From positions 862,310 through 926,309 of the forward strand of contig NZ_SLZK01000002.1 of assembly GCF_004341105.1 (NCBI RefSeq): a stretch of 64,000 nucleotides of DNA, in the 5' to 3' direction. The DNA comes from Rhizobium sp. BK418. Lineage in GTDB: Bacteria > Pseudomonadota > Alphaproteobacteria > Rhizobiales > Rhizobiaceae. Of this stretch, positions 25,799 through 34,379 are shown piece after piece. Under the pieces are notes generated by a model, which did not search any database, was not told where the DNA came from, and was given only the letters and a program-made list of their open reading frames with translations. Position 1 is the stretch's first letter. Every line of letters starts with the position of its first letter. A program made the translations under genes and the position numbers.

Positions 25799-27580
25799 AT
25801 GAGAGTTGCCGATTACATAATGCAGCGCCTCTCGCAAGCGGGGATCGGGTATGTCTTCCTTGTCACCGGGCGCGGAGCACTCTTCCTGACTGATGCGCTG
25901 GCAAAGCATACCGAGATCAACGCGGTTTCCGTACACCACGAACAGTCTGCTGCCTTCGCAGCGGTCGCCTATGCACACGAGACTCACGGCATCGGCGCCT
26001 GCCTCGTGTCAACTGGCTGTGCCTCGACCAACACGCTGACCGGCGTTCTCTCGGCGTGGCAGGATGGCATTCCCTGTATCTTCATCTCTGGCCAGAACAT
26101 CCTGAAAGAGACAAGCCGTTACACCGGCATTCCGTTGCGCACTTTCGGACAGCAGGAAGCCGACATCATCTCGATCGTGCAGCCGATCACCAAATATGCC
26201 CGCATGATCACCTCCGGCGAGGAGATCGTCGAGGCCATGGAGACGGCGCTGGCACTTGCGAATTCCGGCCGCAAAGGCCCAGTCTGGATCGATGTGCCGC
26301 TCGACCTGCAGAGCGCACAGATCGATCCGGAGAAAATTCCGCTGCCCGATCTGACGCAGGTCCTTCCAACCGCATCGACCGACGATATCGAAAACGTGAC
26401 GGCCGCACTTGCCGAGGCGAAGCGCCCAGTCGTCTTAATCGGCAGCGGCGTACGCTCCAGCGGCGCGGAGGCGGAATTCCGACAATTCGTCGAAAGCCGC
26501 AACATTCCAGTGACATTCGCGGCCTCGGCACCTGACACCTACGGCAGCGCCAATGTGCTTTCGATCGGATCGGTCGGCTCGATGGGCTGTTCGCGCGCAG
26601 GCAACTTTACCGTACAGAACGCCGATCTGCTGCTCGTGCTGGGATGCCGCCTGACATCACTGACGACAGGGCCGGATTTTTCCAAATTCGCCCGCGCCGC
26701 AAAGGTCATCGTGGTCGATATCGATGCCGTCGAGCACGACAAGGAAACGGTCCGAATCGACCGGTTCATCAACGGAGAGCTCGCTGATTTCCTGAAGCGG
26801 CTGAATGAGACACAAGGCACATCCGCCGACCCGGTCTGGATCGCCAAATGCCAGCACTGGAAGGCCATATTTTCAAGTGTCGAGCCGGCTTTTACCGATT
26901 CCGAACGCGTCGACCTCTACGAACTTGCGGCCTGCCTGACCGAGCTTATGCCGAAACCATCGACACTGGTCACCGATTCCGGACTGAACGAAGTCATTCT
27001 GCCAACCAACATGCAATTCTCTGATGGGATGACCTGTGTGCACCCTGCAATGCAAGGCGCGATGGGCTTTGCGCTGCCTGCCGCAATCGGCGCCTACTAT
27101 GCCAGTGGCCAACCAGTAATCGCCGTGATCGGCGACGGCTCGATCATGATGAACCTGCAGGAACTGGAGACGATCCGCTACAACAAGCTGCCGATCAAGA
27201 TCATCGTCATCAACAACAACGTCTATTCGATCATCAGGCGGCGCCAGCGGGATCTCTTCCGCAAGCGTGTAATCGGAACCGACCCGGCTAACGGCGTCAG
27301 CTGCCCCGAATTCTCAAAGGTCGCAGACTGCTTCGATCTCGACTACATCCGCATCGAGAGCCCGCAAGAGCTCCATGTCGGCATCAGAGACCTACTGCAG
27401 CGAGATCGGCCGGTACTCTGCGAGATTATGGGTCGCGACGATCAGGAATATATCGAGCTTGGCCAGACGCGCAGCGAAGTGGACAAGCGTTTTGTCCGCC
27501 GCCCGCTGGAGGATCAAATTCCATTCCTCGACCGCGACCTCTTCCTCTCAGAAATGGTCATTGATCCCATCGACCAGTAA
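25799..27580 (+). CDS. Thiamine-diphosphate enzyme, acetolactate-synthase-like
   Basis: The 593-residue protein has the three-domain layout of acetolactate synthase: N-terminal PYR domain with the activating Glu48 in 'HHEQSAAFAA', a central FAD/NAD-like domain and a C-terminal PP domain. The ThDP motif starts at 'GDGSIMMN' (residues 445-452) and ends with 'NNNVYS'. Such enzymes decarboxylate pyruvate or another 2-oxo acid and join the two-carbon unit to a carbonyl. YerE, in yersiniose synthesis, is a known sugar-acting example. In this place it may use the aldehyde made by LuxC or the CDP-4-keto sugar made downstream. It has 14-base gaps on both sides. Confidence 0.88.
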   Translation: MRVADYIMQRLSQAGIGYVFLVTGRGALFLTDALAKHTEINAVSVHHEQSAAFAAVAYAHETHGIGACLVSTGCASTNTLTGVLSAWQDGIPCIFISGQNILKETSRYTGIPLRTFGQQEADIISIVQPITKYARMITSGEEIVEAMETALALANSGRKGPVWIDVPLDLQSAQIDPEKIPLPDLTQVLPTASTDDIENVTAALAEAKRPVVLIGSGVRSSGAEAEFRQFVESRNIPVTFAASAPDTYGSANVLSIGSVGSMGCSRAGNFTVQNADLLLVLGCRLTSLTTGPDFSKFARAAKVIVVDIDAVEHDKETVRIDRFINGELADFLKRLNETQGTSADPVWIAKCQHWKAIFSSVEPAFTDSERVDLYELAACLTELMPKPSTLVTDSGLNEVILPTNMQFSDGMTCVHPAMQGAMGFALPAAIGAYYASGQPVIAVIGDGSIMMNLQELETIRYNKLPIKIIVINNNVYSIIRRRQRDLFRKRVIGTDPANGVSCPEFSKVADCFDLDYIRIESPQELHVGIRDLLQRDRPVLCEIMGRDDQEYIELGQTRSEVDKRFVRRPLEDQIPFLDRDLFLSEMVIDPIDQ

Positions 27581-27594
27581 GCAGCGAGCACATC

Positions 27595-28626
27595 ATGGCA
27601 ACGATCACCCTTCGCAGCGGCCGCGTCATTGGCGACTATCTCGCCCCCTATGTCATTGCCGAACTGAATACCAGCCATTTCGGCGACCTGACGATCGCAC
27701 GATCAATGATCGACCATGCTAAGGAAGCCGGCTGCGACTGCGTAAAGTTCCAATCGTGGAGCACCGATTCGCTTTATGCCAGCAGCTACTATCGCGAAAA
27801 CGCGATTGCAAAGCGCATCGTCAACAAGTTTGCGCTGACTGACGAGAAGCTCGCCGAACTTGCCGAATATGCTGGCAAGATTAGCATCGATTTTGCCTCG
27901 ACCCCCTACTCGCGCGCCGAGGCTGCTTTCCTAGTTGAAACATGCAAGGTGCCCTTCATCAAGATCGCCTCGATGGAGTTGAATAACCTGTCTTATCTCA
28001 CCTATCTTGGCAGCTTGGGAACACCGTTGATCCTGTCGACGGGGATGGGTACGCTTGAGGAGATTGTCAGCGCGGTTGCTGCTATCGAAGCAACCGGCAA
28101 CAGACAGATCATCATCTTACATTGCACATCGGTTTATCCGGCCCCGCCGGAAACGATCCGGCTACAGAACATCCTCGGCTTGCGCAGCGAATTCCCAAAC
28201 TATCCGATCGGCTATTCCGACCACAGCGTCGGTATCGAGATTCCAGCCGCTTCAATCGCGCTCGGCGCCTGCGCGATCGAGAAGCACTTTACTCTGGATA
28301 GCTCGCGCATTGGCATGGACAACCAGATGGCCACCGAACCTGATGAAATGAAGCGGATGATCGAGGCGTGCCGCTCGGTACATGCGGCGCTTGGAGGAAC
28401 TGGTCGCATTCTTAATCCTTCGGAAAAGGACCAGATTCCAAAGATGCGTCGCAGCGTCATCAGTGCGCGCGCGCTCAAGATGGGCGAAGTGCTCACCGCC
28501 GACGATCTCGACGCCAAGCGACCGGGCACCGGCATTGCTCCTACCGAACTGCACACACTCATTGGCAAGCGGATGAAGACCGATCTCGCGGCAGACGAGG
28601 TCATCCTGCCGGACCATTTTGAATAG
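27595..28626 (+). CDS. NeuB-like PEP-condensing synthase
   Basis: The 343-residue protein of the N-acetylneuraminate synthase family has an N-terminal TIM barrel with 'AELNTSHFGDLTIA', 'CVKFQSWSTDSL', 'LSTGMGTLEEI' and 'YSDHSVGIEIP'. A C-terminal SAF (antifreeze-like) domain from about residue 280 contains 'RSVISARALKMGEVLTADDL'. The family adds phosphoenolpyruvate to an aldose to make a nonulosonic or other 2-oxo-3-deoxy acid. The window holds no CMP-nonulosonate synthetase and no hydrolysing epimerase, so a classical sialic, legionaminic or pseudaminic acid pathway is incomplete here. It lies between the ThDP enzyme and a GNAT gene in one operon. Confidence 0.88.
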   Translation: MATITLRSGRVIGDYLAPYVIAELNTSHFGDLTIARSMIDHAKEAGCDCVKFQSWSTDSLYASSYYRENAIAKRIVNKFALTDEKLAELAEYAGKISIDFASTPYSRAEAAFLVETCKVPFIKIASMELNNLSYLTYLGSLGTPLILSTGMGTLEEIVSAVAAIEATGNRQIIILHCTSVYPAPPETIRLQNILGLRSEFPNYPIGYSDHSVGIEIPAASIALGACAIEKHFTLDSSRIGMDNQMATEPDEMKRMIEACRSVHAALGGTGRILNPSEKDQIPKMRRSVISARALKMGEVLTADDLDAKRPGTGIAPTELHTLIGKRMKTDLAADEVILPDHFE

Positions 28627-28636
28627 GGGCAGCCGG

Positions 28637-29272
28637 ATGAACGAGACCCAGCAGTATATCCACGACATCGTGCACAATAAGATCACGGCCGTCATCGACC
28701 TGAAGGACGAGGCAGGAGAGGTGATCGGCAAGCTCGTGCCACTGACTATCCGGCATCTCGACGATCACGATGTCATCGAAAAGATGACGGAATGGCGCAA
28801 TGCGAACATGGGTTTCTTCCTGACGCATTTCACAGCGACGGCGGAGCGCACACGTAACTGGCTCGCCAATGTCGTCTTTAAGAACCCGACACAGCTGATG
28901 TTCCTGATTTATTCACAAGACCAATTGATCGGCCATTTCGGCTTCAAGGATCTTAGGGATGACGAGGTGCTGCTCGACAACGCCATGCGCGGCGAACGTG
29001 GCGGACATCCGAAACTGCTGCCTGTCGCCGGCAGAACGCTGATCGACTGGCTCTTCGAGAAAACGAAGGTCAGTACGGTCTACGGCTACGTGCTGACGAC
29101 CAATGCCGCCGCGATCATGCTGAACCGCGCAATGGGTTTCGGCCTATGGGAGAAATACCCACTGATCAAGTCCGACCACAATGGGGAAGCGCGTTGGGAC
29201 ATCGGGAAAAAGGGCGAGGTCAGCAACGACAATTCCTATTGCTACAGGGTCGAAGCCACCCGCAAGGGCTGA
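28637..29272 (+). CDS. GNAT acetyltransferase of the polysaccharide cluster
   Basis: The product has 211 residues from the ATG at 28637, which follows AGGGG; a TTG six codons upstream is less likely. A GNAT-3-type domain has 'PLTIRHLDDHDVIEKMTEWRN' and 'AAAIMLNRAMGFGLWEKYPL'. The middle segment 'LLDNAMRGERGGHPKLLPVAG' resembles enzymes such as PseH that N-acetylate amino-sugar nucleotides. It is the last gene of the eight-gene string. A 194-base gap to rfbF follows in which I see no gene. Confidence 0.82.
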   Translation: MNETQQYIHDIVHNKITAVIDLKDEAGEVIGKLVPLTIRHLDDHDVIEKMTEWRNANMGFFLTHFTATAERTRNWLANVVFKNPTQLMFLIYSQDQLIGHFGFKDLRDDEVLLDNAMRGERGGHPKLLPVAGRTLIDWLFEKTKVSTVYGYVLTTNAAAIMLNRAMGFGLWEKYPLIKSDHNGEARWDIGKKGEVSNDNSYCYRVEATRKG

Positions 29273-29466
29273 GGCACGAAGTCACCCGAGATATTCGCTA
29301 TCCAAGCAACTGGTCGATCTGTTGCGCGCAAAGTAAAGACGACGATTACCCCACGTCAACCAAAGTCCCGGCAAGGCTCGCACAAGATGAATGGCCGATA
29401 CCGGAATGAACTCGAACAGGTTGCTTTGATGAAACCTATTGCCCCATTTTTCGGAGTTTTCTCTCG

Positions 29467-30240
29467 ATGAAAGTCGTCATTCTCGCGGGCGGCCTCGGTT
29501 CGCGGCTTTCGGAAGAGACCACTATTCGCCCAAAGCCACTTGTCGAAATCGGCGGCATGCCGATCCTTTGGCATATCATGAATATCTATGCTCATCACGG
29601 GCTGAATGATTTCATTATCTGTGCCGGCTATAAGGGTTATATGCTCAAGGAATACTTCGTAAACCTTGTGCTGCACCATAGCGATATCACCGTCGATCTC
29701 GCCTCCAACGCGATCGAATATCACGAAGGCAAGAAGCCGAACTGGCGCGTGACGGTCGTTGACACCGGCATGCATTCTATGACTGGCGGTCGCGTCGGTC
29801 GCGTGCGTAAATATCTGACCCCGGGCGAGCCGTTCTGCATGACCTACGGTGATGGCGTCGGCGATATCGATATCGCGGCCGAAGTCGCATTCCATCGCCA
29901 GCACGGCCTGAAGGCCACGATGTGCGCCGTGACTCCGCCCGGACGTTTTGGCGCGACAAATATCGAAGGCGAGCTCATCACCTCCTTCTTCGAAAAGCCG
30001 CGCGGCGACGGCCAACGTATCAACGGTGGCTTCTTCGTGCTCGACCACTCTGTGCTCGACCTCATTCCGAGCGACGACACGATCTTCGAAGCCGATCCCC
30101 TCGAATGGCTCGCGGCCAATCACCAGCTCGCCGCCTTCAAGCATGATGGCTTTTGGCAGCCGATGGATACGTTGCGCGAGCGCAATCATCTCGAAGAGCT
30201 CTGGAGCAACGGAAAAGCACCGTGGAAGGTGTGGAAGTGA
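29467..30240 (+). CDS. rfbF: Glucose-1-phosphate cytidylyltransferase
   Basis: The 257-residue nucleotidyltransferase has 'VILAGGLGSRLSEETTIRPKPLVEIGG' (nucleotide-binding loop and family-specific SEET) at residues 4-30, 'YKGYMLKEYF' and 'MTYGDGVGDI' near residue 125, where metal-binding Asp residues lie. It converts glucose-1-phosphate and CTP to CDP-glucose, the first step of CDP-linked deoxysugars. It follows a GGAG ribosome site and overlaps rfbG by four bases (GTGA). Confidence 0.94.
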   Translation: MKVVILAGGLGSRLSEETTIRPKPLVEIGGMPILWHIMNIYAHHGLNDFIICAGYKGYMLKEYFVNLVLHHSDITVDLASNAIEYHEGKKPNWRVTVVDTGMHSMTGGRVGRVRKYLTPGEPFCMTYGDGVGDIDIAAEVAFHRQHGLKATMCAVTPPGRFGATNIEGELITSFFEKPRGDGQRINGGFFVLDHSVLDLIPSDDTIFEADPLEWLAANHQLAAFKHDGFWQPMDTLRERNHLEELWSNGKAPWKVWK

Positions 30241-31295
30241 ACGAATTCTGGCAGGGGCGGCGGGTTTTTCTTACCGGGCAAACGGGTTTCAAGGGTTCCT
30301 GGCTCTCGCTATGGCTTGAGAAGCTCGGCGCAGAGATTGCCGCCATCGCCCTTGAGCCAGAAACAAGCCCTTCCCTTTACAGTCGTCTCTCGCCTTGGGA
30401 TAAGCAACGCCACCACATTGCCGACATCAGAGATGCGGTCACATTCAAGCAACACCTCATCGATTTCAGGCCCGAAATCGTCATCCACATGGCAGCGCAG
30501 GCGCTGGTGCGGCGCTCCTATGCAAATCCGACCGAGACCTTCGCGACCAATGTGTTGGGAACTGCAAACGTTCTGGACGCGGTGCGCGATGCACCCTCCG
30601 TCAGGACAGTCCTCGTCATCACCTCCGACAAGGTCTACGCCAATAACGGTAGCGGCATTCCCTTTATCGAAAGCGATACGCTCGGCGGCAAGGACCCCTA
30701 CTCCAATTCCAAGGCTTGCACCGAACTCGTCGTTCAGAGTTATCGCGACAGCTTCTTTAGGGAACGCGACATCAATATCGCGACCGTGCGTGCCGGCAAT
30801 GTCATCGGCGGCGGCGACTGGTCGAAAGACAGGCTGATCCCAGATTTCATCCGCGCGTTTGAAAGCAATCAACCGATCCAGCTTCGTTACCCGCAAGCGA
30901 TCCGGCCCTGGCAACATGTGCTGGAGCCACTCGGCGGCTACCTCGCTTTCGCCGAGGCGCTGACGCTTTCGGATGAAAATGAGCTGCCCGAGGCGCTCAA
31001 TTTCGGACCGGACCCACAGAGTTTCGCGACCGTTGCCGAACTTGCCGAAGCGCTCGGCCTCGCCCATGGCGTCAACGATGTCTGGAAGCAAGCACCGGGA
31101 ATGCATCTGCCGGAAGCTCCTGCCCTGACATTGAGTTCGGATTTGGCGCTTTCGGCTATCGGCTGGCGACCGCGCCTCACCCTGCAGCAGACAATCGACT
31201 GGACAGCCGCCTGGTACAAGGCCAACCGCGAAGGAGCCGACATGCGCGCCTTCTCGCTCGGTCAGATCGTGGCCTATGAGGAAGCAATATCATGA
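30237..31295 (+). CDS. rfbG: CDP-glucose 4,6-dehydratase
   Basis: The 352-residue short-chain dehydrogenase-type protein has the NAD-binding 'LTGQTGFKGSW' (Gly14, Gly17, Gly20), the catalytic 'YSNSK' and 'RAGNVIGGGDW'. The latter is characteristic of CDP-glucose 4,6-dehydratases. It makes CDP-4-keto-6-deoxyglucose. The GTG start at 30237 overlaps the rfbF stop and is preceded by AAGGTGTGGAA; the longer frame upstream lies inside rfbF. It overlaps the methyltransferase gene by four bases. Confidence 0.93.
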   Translation: MNEFWQGRRVFLTGQTGFKGSWLSLWLEKLGAEIAAIALEPETSPSLYSRLSPWDKQRHHIADIRDAVTFKQHLIDFRPEIVIHMAAQALVRRSYANPTETFATNVLGTANVLDAVRDAPSVRTVLVITSDKVYANNGSGIPFIESDTLGGKDPYSNSKACTELVVQSYRDSFFRERDINIATVRAGNVIGGGDWSKDRLIPDFIRAFESNQPIQLRYPQAIRPWQHVLEPLGGYLAFAEALTLSDENELPEALNFGPDPQSFATVAELAEALGLAHGVNDVWKQAPGMHLPEAPALTLSSDLALSAIGWRPRLTLQQTIDWTAAWYKANREGADMRAFSLGQIVAYEEAIS

Positions 31296-32527
31296 CAGCG
31301 CATAATTGCCGGTTCTGCGGCGCTCCCTTGAAGCATCGTTTCGTCGATCTGGGCTCGACACCGCTTGCCAACGCCTATCTGACGGAAGAGCAGCTCAAGC
31401 AGCCGGAACCATCCTATCCGCTGCGCGCCTTCGTCTGCTCCGAATGCTGGCTGGTACAGGCCGATGCCTTCGTACCGCCGGAAGATATCTTCAGCCATTA
31501 CGCCTATTTCTCATCCTACAGCGACAGCTGGGTGGAGCATGCCCGCCAATTTACCATCGTGGCCCGCAAGCGCTTCGGCCTTAATGAAAAATCGCAGGTT
31601 ATCGAAGTGGCGAGCAATGATGGCTACCTGCTGAAGCATTTCGTCGAGGCGGGTGTGCCGGTGCTCGGTATCGAACCGGCCGAAAACGTCGCTGAGGTCG
31701 CCCGGCAAATCGGCGTGCCGACGGAAGCCCGCTTCTTCGGCAAGGAAACGGCTGCCGATCTCGTCTCGCGCGGCCTTGCTGCCGACATCGTCATCGGCAA
31801 CAACGTGCTGGCGCATGTTCCTGATATCAACGACTTCGTCGGCGGGCTCTCTGCCGTTCTGAAGCCGGACGGTGTCGTCAGCGTCGAATTCCCGCACCTG
31901 TTGCGGCTGATGGAAAACATTCAGTTCGATACCGTCTATCACGAGCATTTCTATTATCTGTCGCTGCTGGCCGTCGAGAAGGTGTTTGCGGCGCACGGGC
32001 TCACGGTGTTCGACGTGGAAGAGCTGCCGACGCATGGCGGCAGCCTGCGCGTGCTCGCCTGCCGCGCGACGTCCAAGGCTCATGAGACTGGCCCAGGAGT
32101 TGCCAAGGTGCGCGCCGACGAGGCAGCTGCCGGCTTCGACAAGGTCGCGACCTATGAGGCCTTCCAGAGCCGCGTCGCACCCATCAAGGACGGGCTGCTC
32201 AGCTTCCTCACCGACGCCAAGCGCAATGGCAAGACGGTCGCTGCATACGGTGCTGCCGCCAAGGGCAACACGCTTCTGAATTTCTGTGGCATCGGCACCG
32301 ACCTCATCGACTATGTCGTCGACCGTAATCCGCACAAGCAGGGCCACTTCCTGCCGGGCAGCAAACTGCCGATCTATGCGCCGGAAAAGATGGACGAGAC
32401 GCAGCCGGACTATATTCTGATCCTGCCCTGGAACATCAAGAACGAAGTCGTTGCAGCCAATAGCAGGGTCGGCGCCTGGGGTGGACGCTTCGCCGTCGCC
32501 GTGCCGGAACTGACGGTGATCGGATGA
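31292..32527 (+). CDS. Sugar C-methyltransferase (TylCIII/NovU-type)
   Basis: The 411-residue protein has an N-terminal zinc site (Cys6, Cys9, Cys49, Cys52), a SAM-binding Rossmann domain with 'VIEVASNDGYLLKHF' and the family-specific active-site segment 'YHEHFYYLSLLA'. A C-terminal Rossmann-like domain follows ('AAYGAAAKGNTLLNF'). This is the architecture of NDP-4-keto-sugar 3-C-methyltransferases. Acting after RfbG it would give CDP-3-C-methyl-4-keto-6-deoxyhexose, a branched sugar. Four-base ATGA overlaps link it to rfbG and to the epimerase gene. Confidence 0.88.
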   Translation: MTAHNCRFCGAPLKHRFVDLGSTPLANAYLTEEQLKQPEPSYPLRAFVCSECWLVQADAFVPPEDIFSHYAYFSSYSDSWVEHARQFTIVARKRFGLNEKSQVIEVASNDGYLLKHFVEAGVPVLGIEPAENVAEVARQIGVPTEARFFGKETAADLVSRGLAADIVIGNNVLAHVPDINDFVGGLSAVLKPDGVVSVEFPHLLRLMENIQFDTVYHEHFYYLSLLAVEKVFAAHGLTVFDVEELPTHGGSLRVLACRATSKAHETGPGVAKVRADEAAAGFDKVATYEAFQSRVAPIKDGLLSFLTDAKRNGKTVAAYGAAAKGNTLLNFCGIGTDLIDYVVDRNPHKQGHFLPGSKLPIYAPEKMDETQPDYILILPWNIKNEVVAANSRVGAWGGRFAVAVPELTVIG

Positions 32528-33066
32528 AATTCGTTCCCACCGCGGTTTCCGGTGCATTTGTGGTGGAAGTCGATGCTCGTTCCGACGAGCGCGGGCTGTT
32601 CGCGCGGACCTTCGACGCCAAGAGCTTTGCCGACCACGGTCTCGTGCCTGTTTACCCGCAGTGCAACATTTCGCAAAACCACAAGCGCGGGACGTTGCGC
32701 GGCATGCATTATCAGGCCGCGCCGCGGCCGGAGGTCAAGCTGGTACGCGTGACGCGTGGCAGGGTCTTCGACGTGGCGCTGGATTTGAGACGTGATTCGC
32801 CGACTTATCTCAAATGGGCGGCCGTTGAACTCGATGCCACGCGATACAACGCCTTCTACATACCGGCCGGCTGCGCACACGGCTTCCTGACGCTCGAGGA
32901 CGACTGCGAGCTCTTCTACCAGATGTCGGAAGTCTATGTGCCGGAGCTTGCCCGCGGCGTCCGCTGGGACGATCCCGCCTTTTCCATCGCCTGGCCCTTC
33001 ACGCCGAGCGTCATCAGCGAGCGCGACGCCGCGCTTGCAAGCTACAGCCAGGAGACAGGTCTTTGA
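32524..33066 (+). CDS. dTDP-4-dehydrorhamnose 3,5-epimerase-like protein
   Basis: The 180-residue cupin-fold protein of the RmlC family has 'DERGLFARTFD', the catalytic His in 'GTLRGMHYQ', the conserved 'GRVFDVALDLRRDSPTYLKW' and 'FYIPAGCAHGF', and a Tyr region in 'LFYQMSEVYVPE'. In this operon it probably epimerises C3 and/or C5 of the C-methylated CDP-4-keto sugar rather than the dTDP-rhamnose precursor, because no rmlA, rmlB or rmlD is in the window. It overlaps the next gene by four bases, with a TTG start there. Confidence 0.87.
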   Translation: MKFVPTAVSGAFVVEVDARSDERGLFARTFDAKSFADHGLVPVYPQCNISQNHKRGTLRGMHYQAAPRPEVKLVRVTRGRVFDVALDLRRDSPTYLKWAAVELDATRYNAFYIPAGCAHGFLTLEDDCELFYQMSEVYVPELARGVRWDDPAFSIAWPFTPSVISERDAALASYSQETGL

Positions 33067-34304
33067 GCGGCATCAAACTCAGCATCTGCATTCCGACCTA
33101 CAATCGCGAGCTCTTCTTGCGCAACACGTTGGGCTACTGCGAACGCGATTACAAGGCCTTCGACTTCCCGTACGAAATCGTCATTTGCGACAATGCATCC
33201 ACCGATAGGACTCAGCAGGTGGCCGAGGAGTTCATCGCGCGGGGCCTGCCGATCCGCTACTTCAAGCGCGAAGAAAATGCTGGCGGCGGACCGAATTTCG
33301 CCAGCGCATTCCGTCTCGGCAAAGGCGAATATCTCATCTATCTCGCCGACGACGACATATTGATCGCAGATGCTGTGGCAGAGACCGTCCGATACATGGA
33401 TAACAACTCCGATGTCGTCGCTGCGCAGGCGCCCTGGCTCCTCCATGACGAAGTCGCATCCAGAGATCTGGGGCAGTTTTTCGAACTCGACCAGGACTTC
33501 AAGTTTCCGCTGGGCAGCTTCGCCGAAGTGTTCAAGCTGCTATACGAACGGCATATTTTCCCCGAGATCGCGCTCTATCGCGCTTCGGCCCTTCGCTCGG
33601 CTTGGGTGCCCAGGGAGTTTTGCTTCTACCCCTTCTCGTTTCTCGCCCATTTCCTCGATCAAGGGGCCGTCAGTTTCCTCAAGAAGCCGTTTTATCGCTC
33701 CGTTACCAATCCAAGAACCGCCCGTGATCGTCCCCAGGCAGGCACCGACGAGGTGATGACGAGCTGGGATCGCTATCGCGCCGGTCTCGAATACTTCCTC
33801 TTCACCGGTGCCAAGCGTGGCGCGTTGAACCTCACCGGGGAAACGCGCTTTCTGTACGAGGAAATGTGCAAGATTTTCACCCTCAATCGCATGGCGGTCG
33901 CCTTCCGATTCTGGATCCAGCACAAGAACTTCCTCAAGGCATATGAACTCTACACCCGGATCGTCTGGGGAGGCATTGCCGACCATCCTGAGATCCGGCC
34001 ATATAAAGAGAAACTGCCCCTCATGGTGGCAGTGCAAACGCTTGTCCGTGAGGTCAATTCTACGATCGGCGTCAATACGCTCCTGCTCTCGGGCTTTCCT
34101 GAAACATCCGGCCTCGAGAGACTGATGCGAGACGTAGGGCTGAAGCCGAACGTGAAGGTTACGACCGAAATCGGATCCGATCCCGTTGAGACAACTGCAG
34201 TCTTCATCGCCGAGAGCGGCAACCGAGAGGTTTTCGTTTCACGGGGCTACCTGCCTGGGATCACATTCCACGAGCATGATCTCACCCGTCACGTGATTAT
34301 GTAA
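33063..34304 (+). CDS. Family 2 glycosyltransferase
   Basis: The 413-residue product starts at a TTG that overlaps the previous stop (TTGA) and is preceded by AGGAG. The N-terminal GT-A domain has 'SICIPTYNRELFLRNT', 'IVICDNASTDRTQQV' and the metal-binding 'YLADDDIL' (near residue 96). The C-terminal half (about 230-413) is not a region I recognise. It should transfer a sugar, likely the CDP-linked one made by the preceding genes, on the cytoplasmic face of the inner membrane. No transmembrane segments are evident. Confidence 0.88.
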   Translation: MSGIKLSICIPTYNRELFLRNTLGYCERDYKAFDFPYEIVICDNASTDRTQQVAEEFIARGLPIRYFKREENAGGGPNFASAFRLGKGEYLIYLADDDILIADAVAETVRYMDNNSDVVAAQAPWLLHDEVASRDLGQFFELDQDFKFPLGSFAEVFKLLYERHIFPEIALYRASALRSAWVPREFCFYPFSFLAHFLDQGAVSFLKKPFYRSVTNPRTARDRPQAGTDEVMTSWDRYRAGLEYFLFTGAKRGALNLTGETRFLYEEMCKIFTLNRMAVAFRFWIQHKNFLKAYELYTRIVWGGIADHPEIRPYKEKLPLMVAVQTLVREVNSTIGVNTLLLSGFPETSGLERLMRDVGLKPNVKVTTEIGSDPVETTAVFIAESGNREVFVSRGYLPGITFHEHDLTRHVIM

Positions 34305-34379
34305 AGCCTGGCCTGCTTAACGCACGAGCTCGATCTGCCTGCCACGATTTTCAGTTTCCATCACGAAGAAGTCAGCGCC

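Noticed and set aside
27595-29272. Complete sialic, legionaminic or pseudaminic acid pathway
   Set aside because: A NeuB-like synthase and a GNAT are present, but no CMP-nonulosonate synthetase, hydrolysing epimerase or PseB/C-type pair is in the window.
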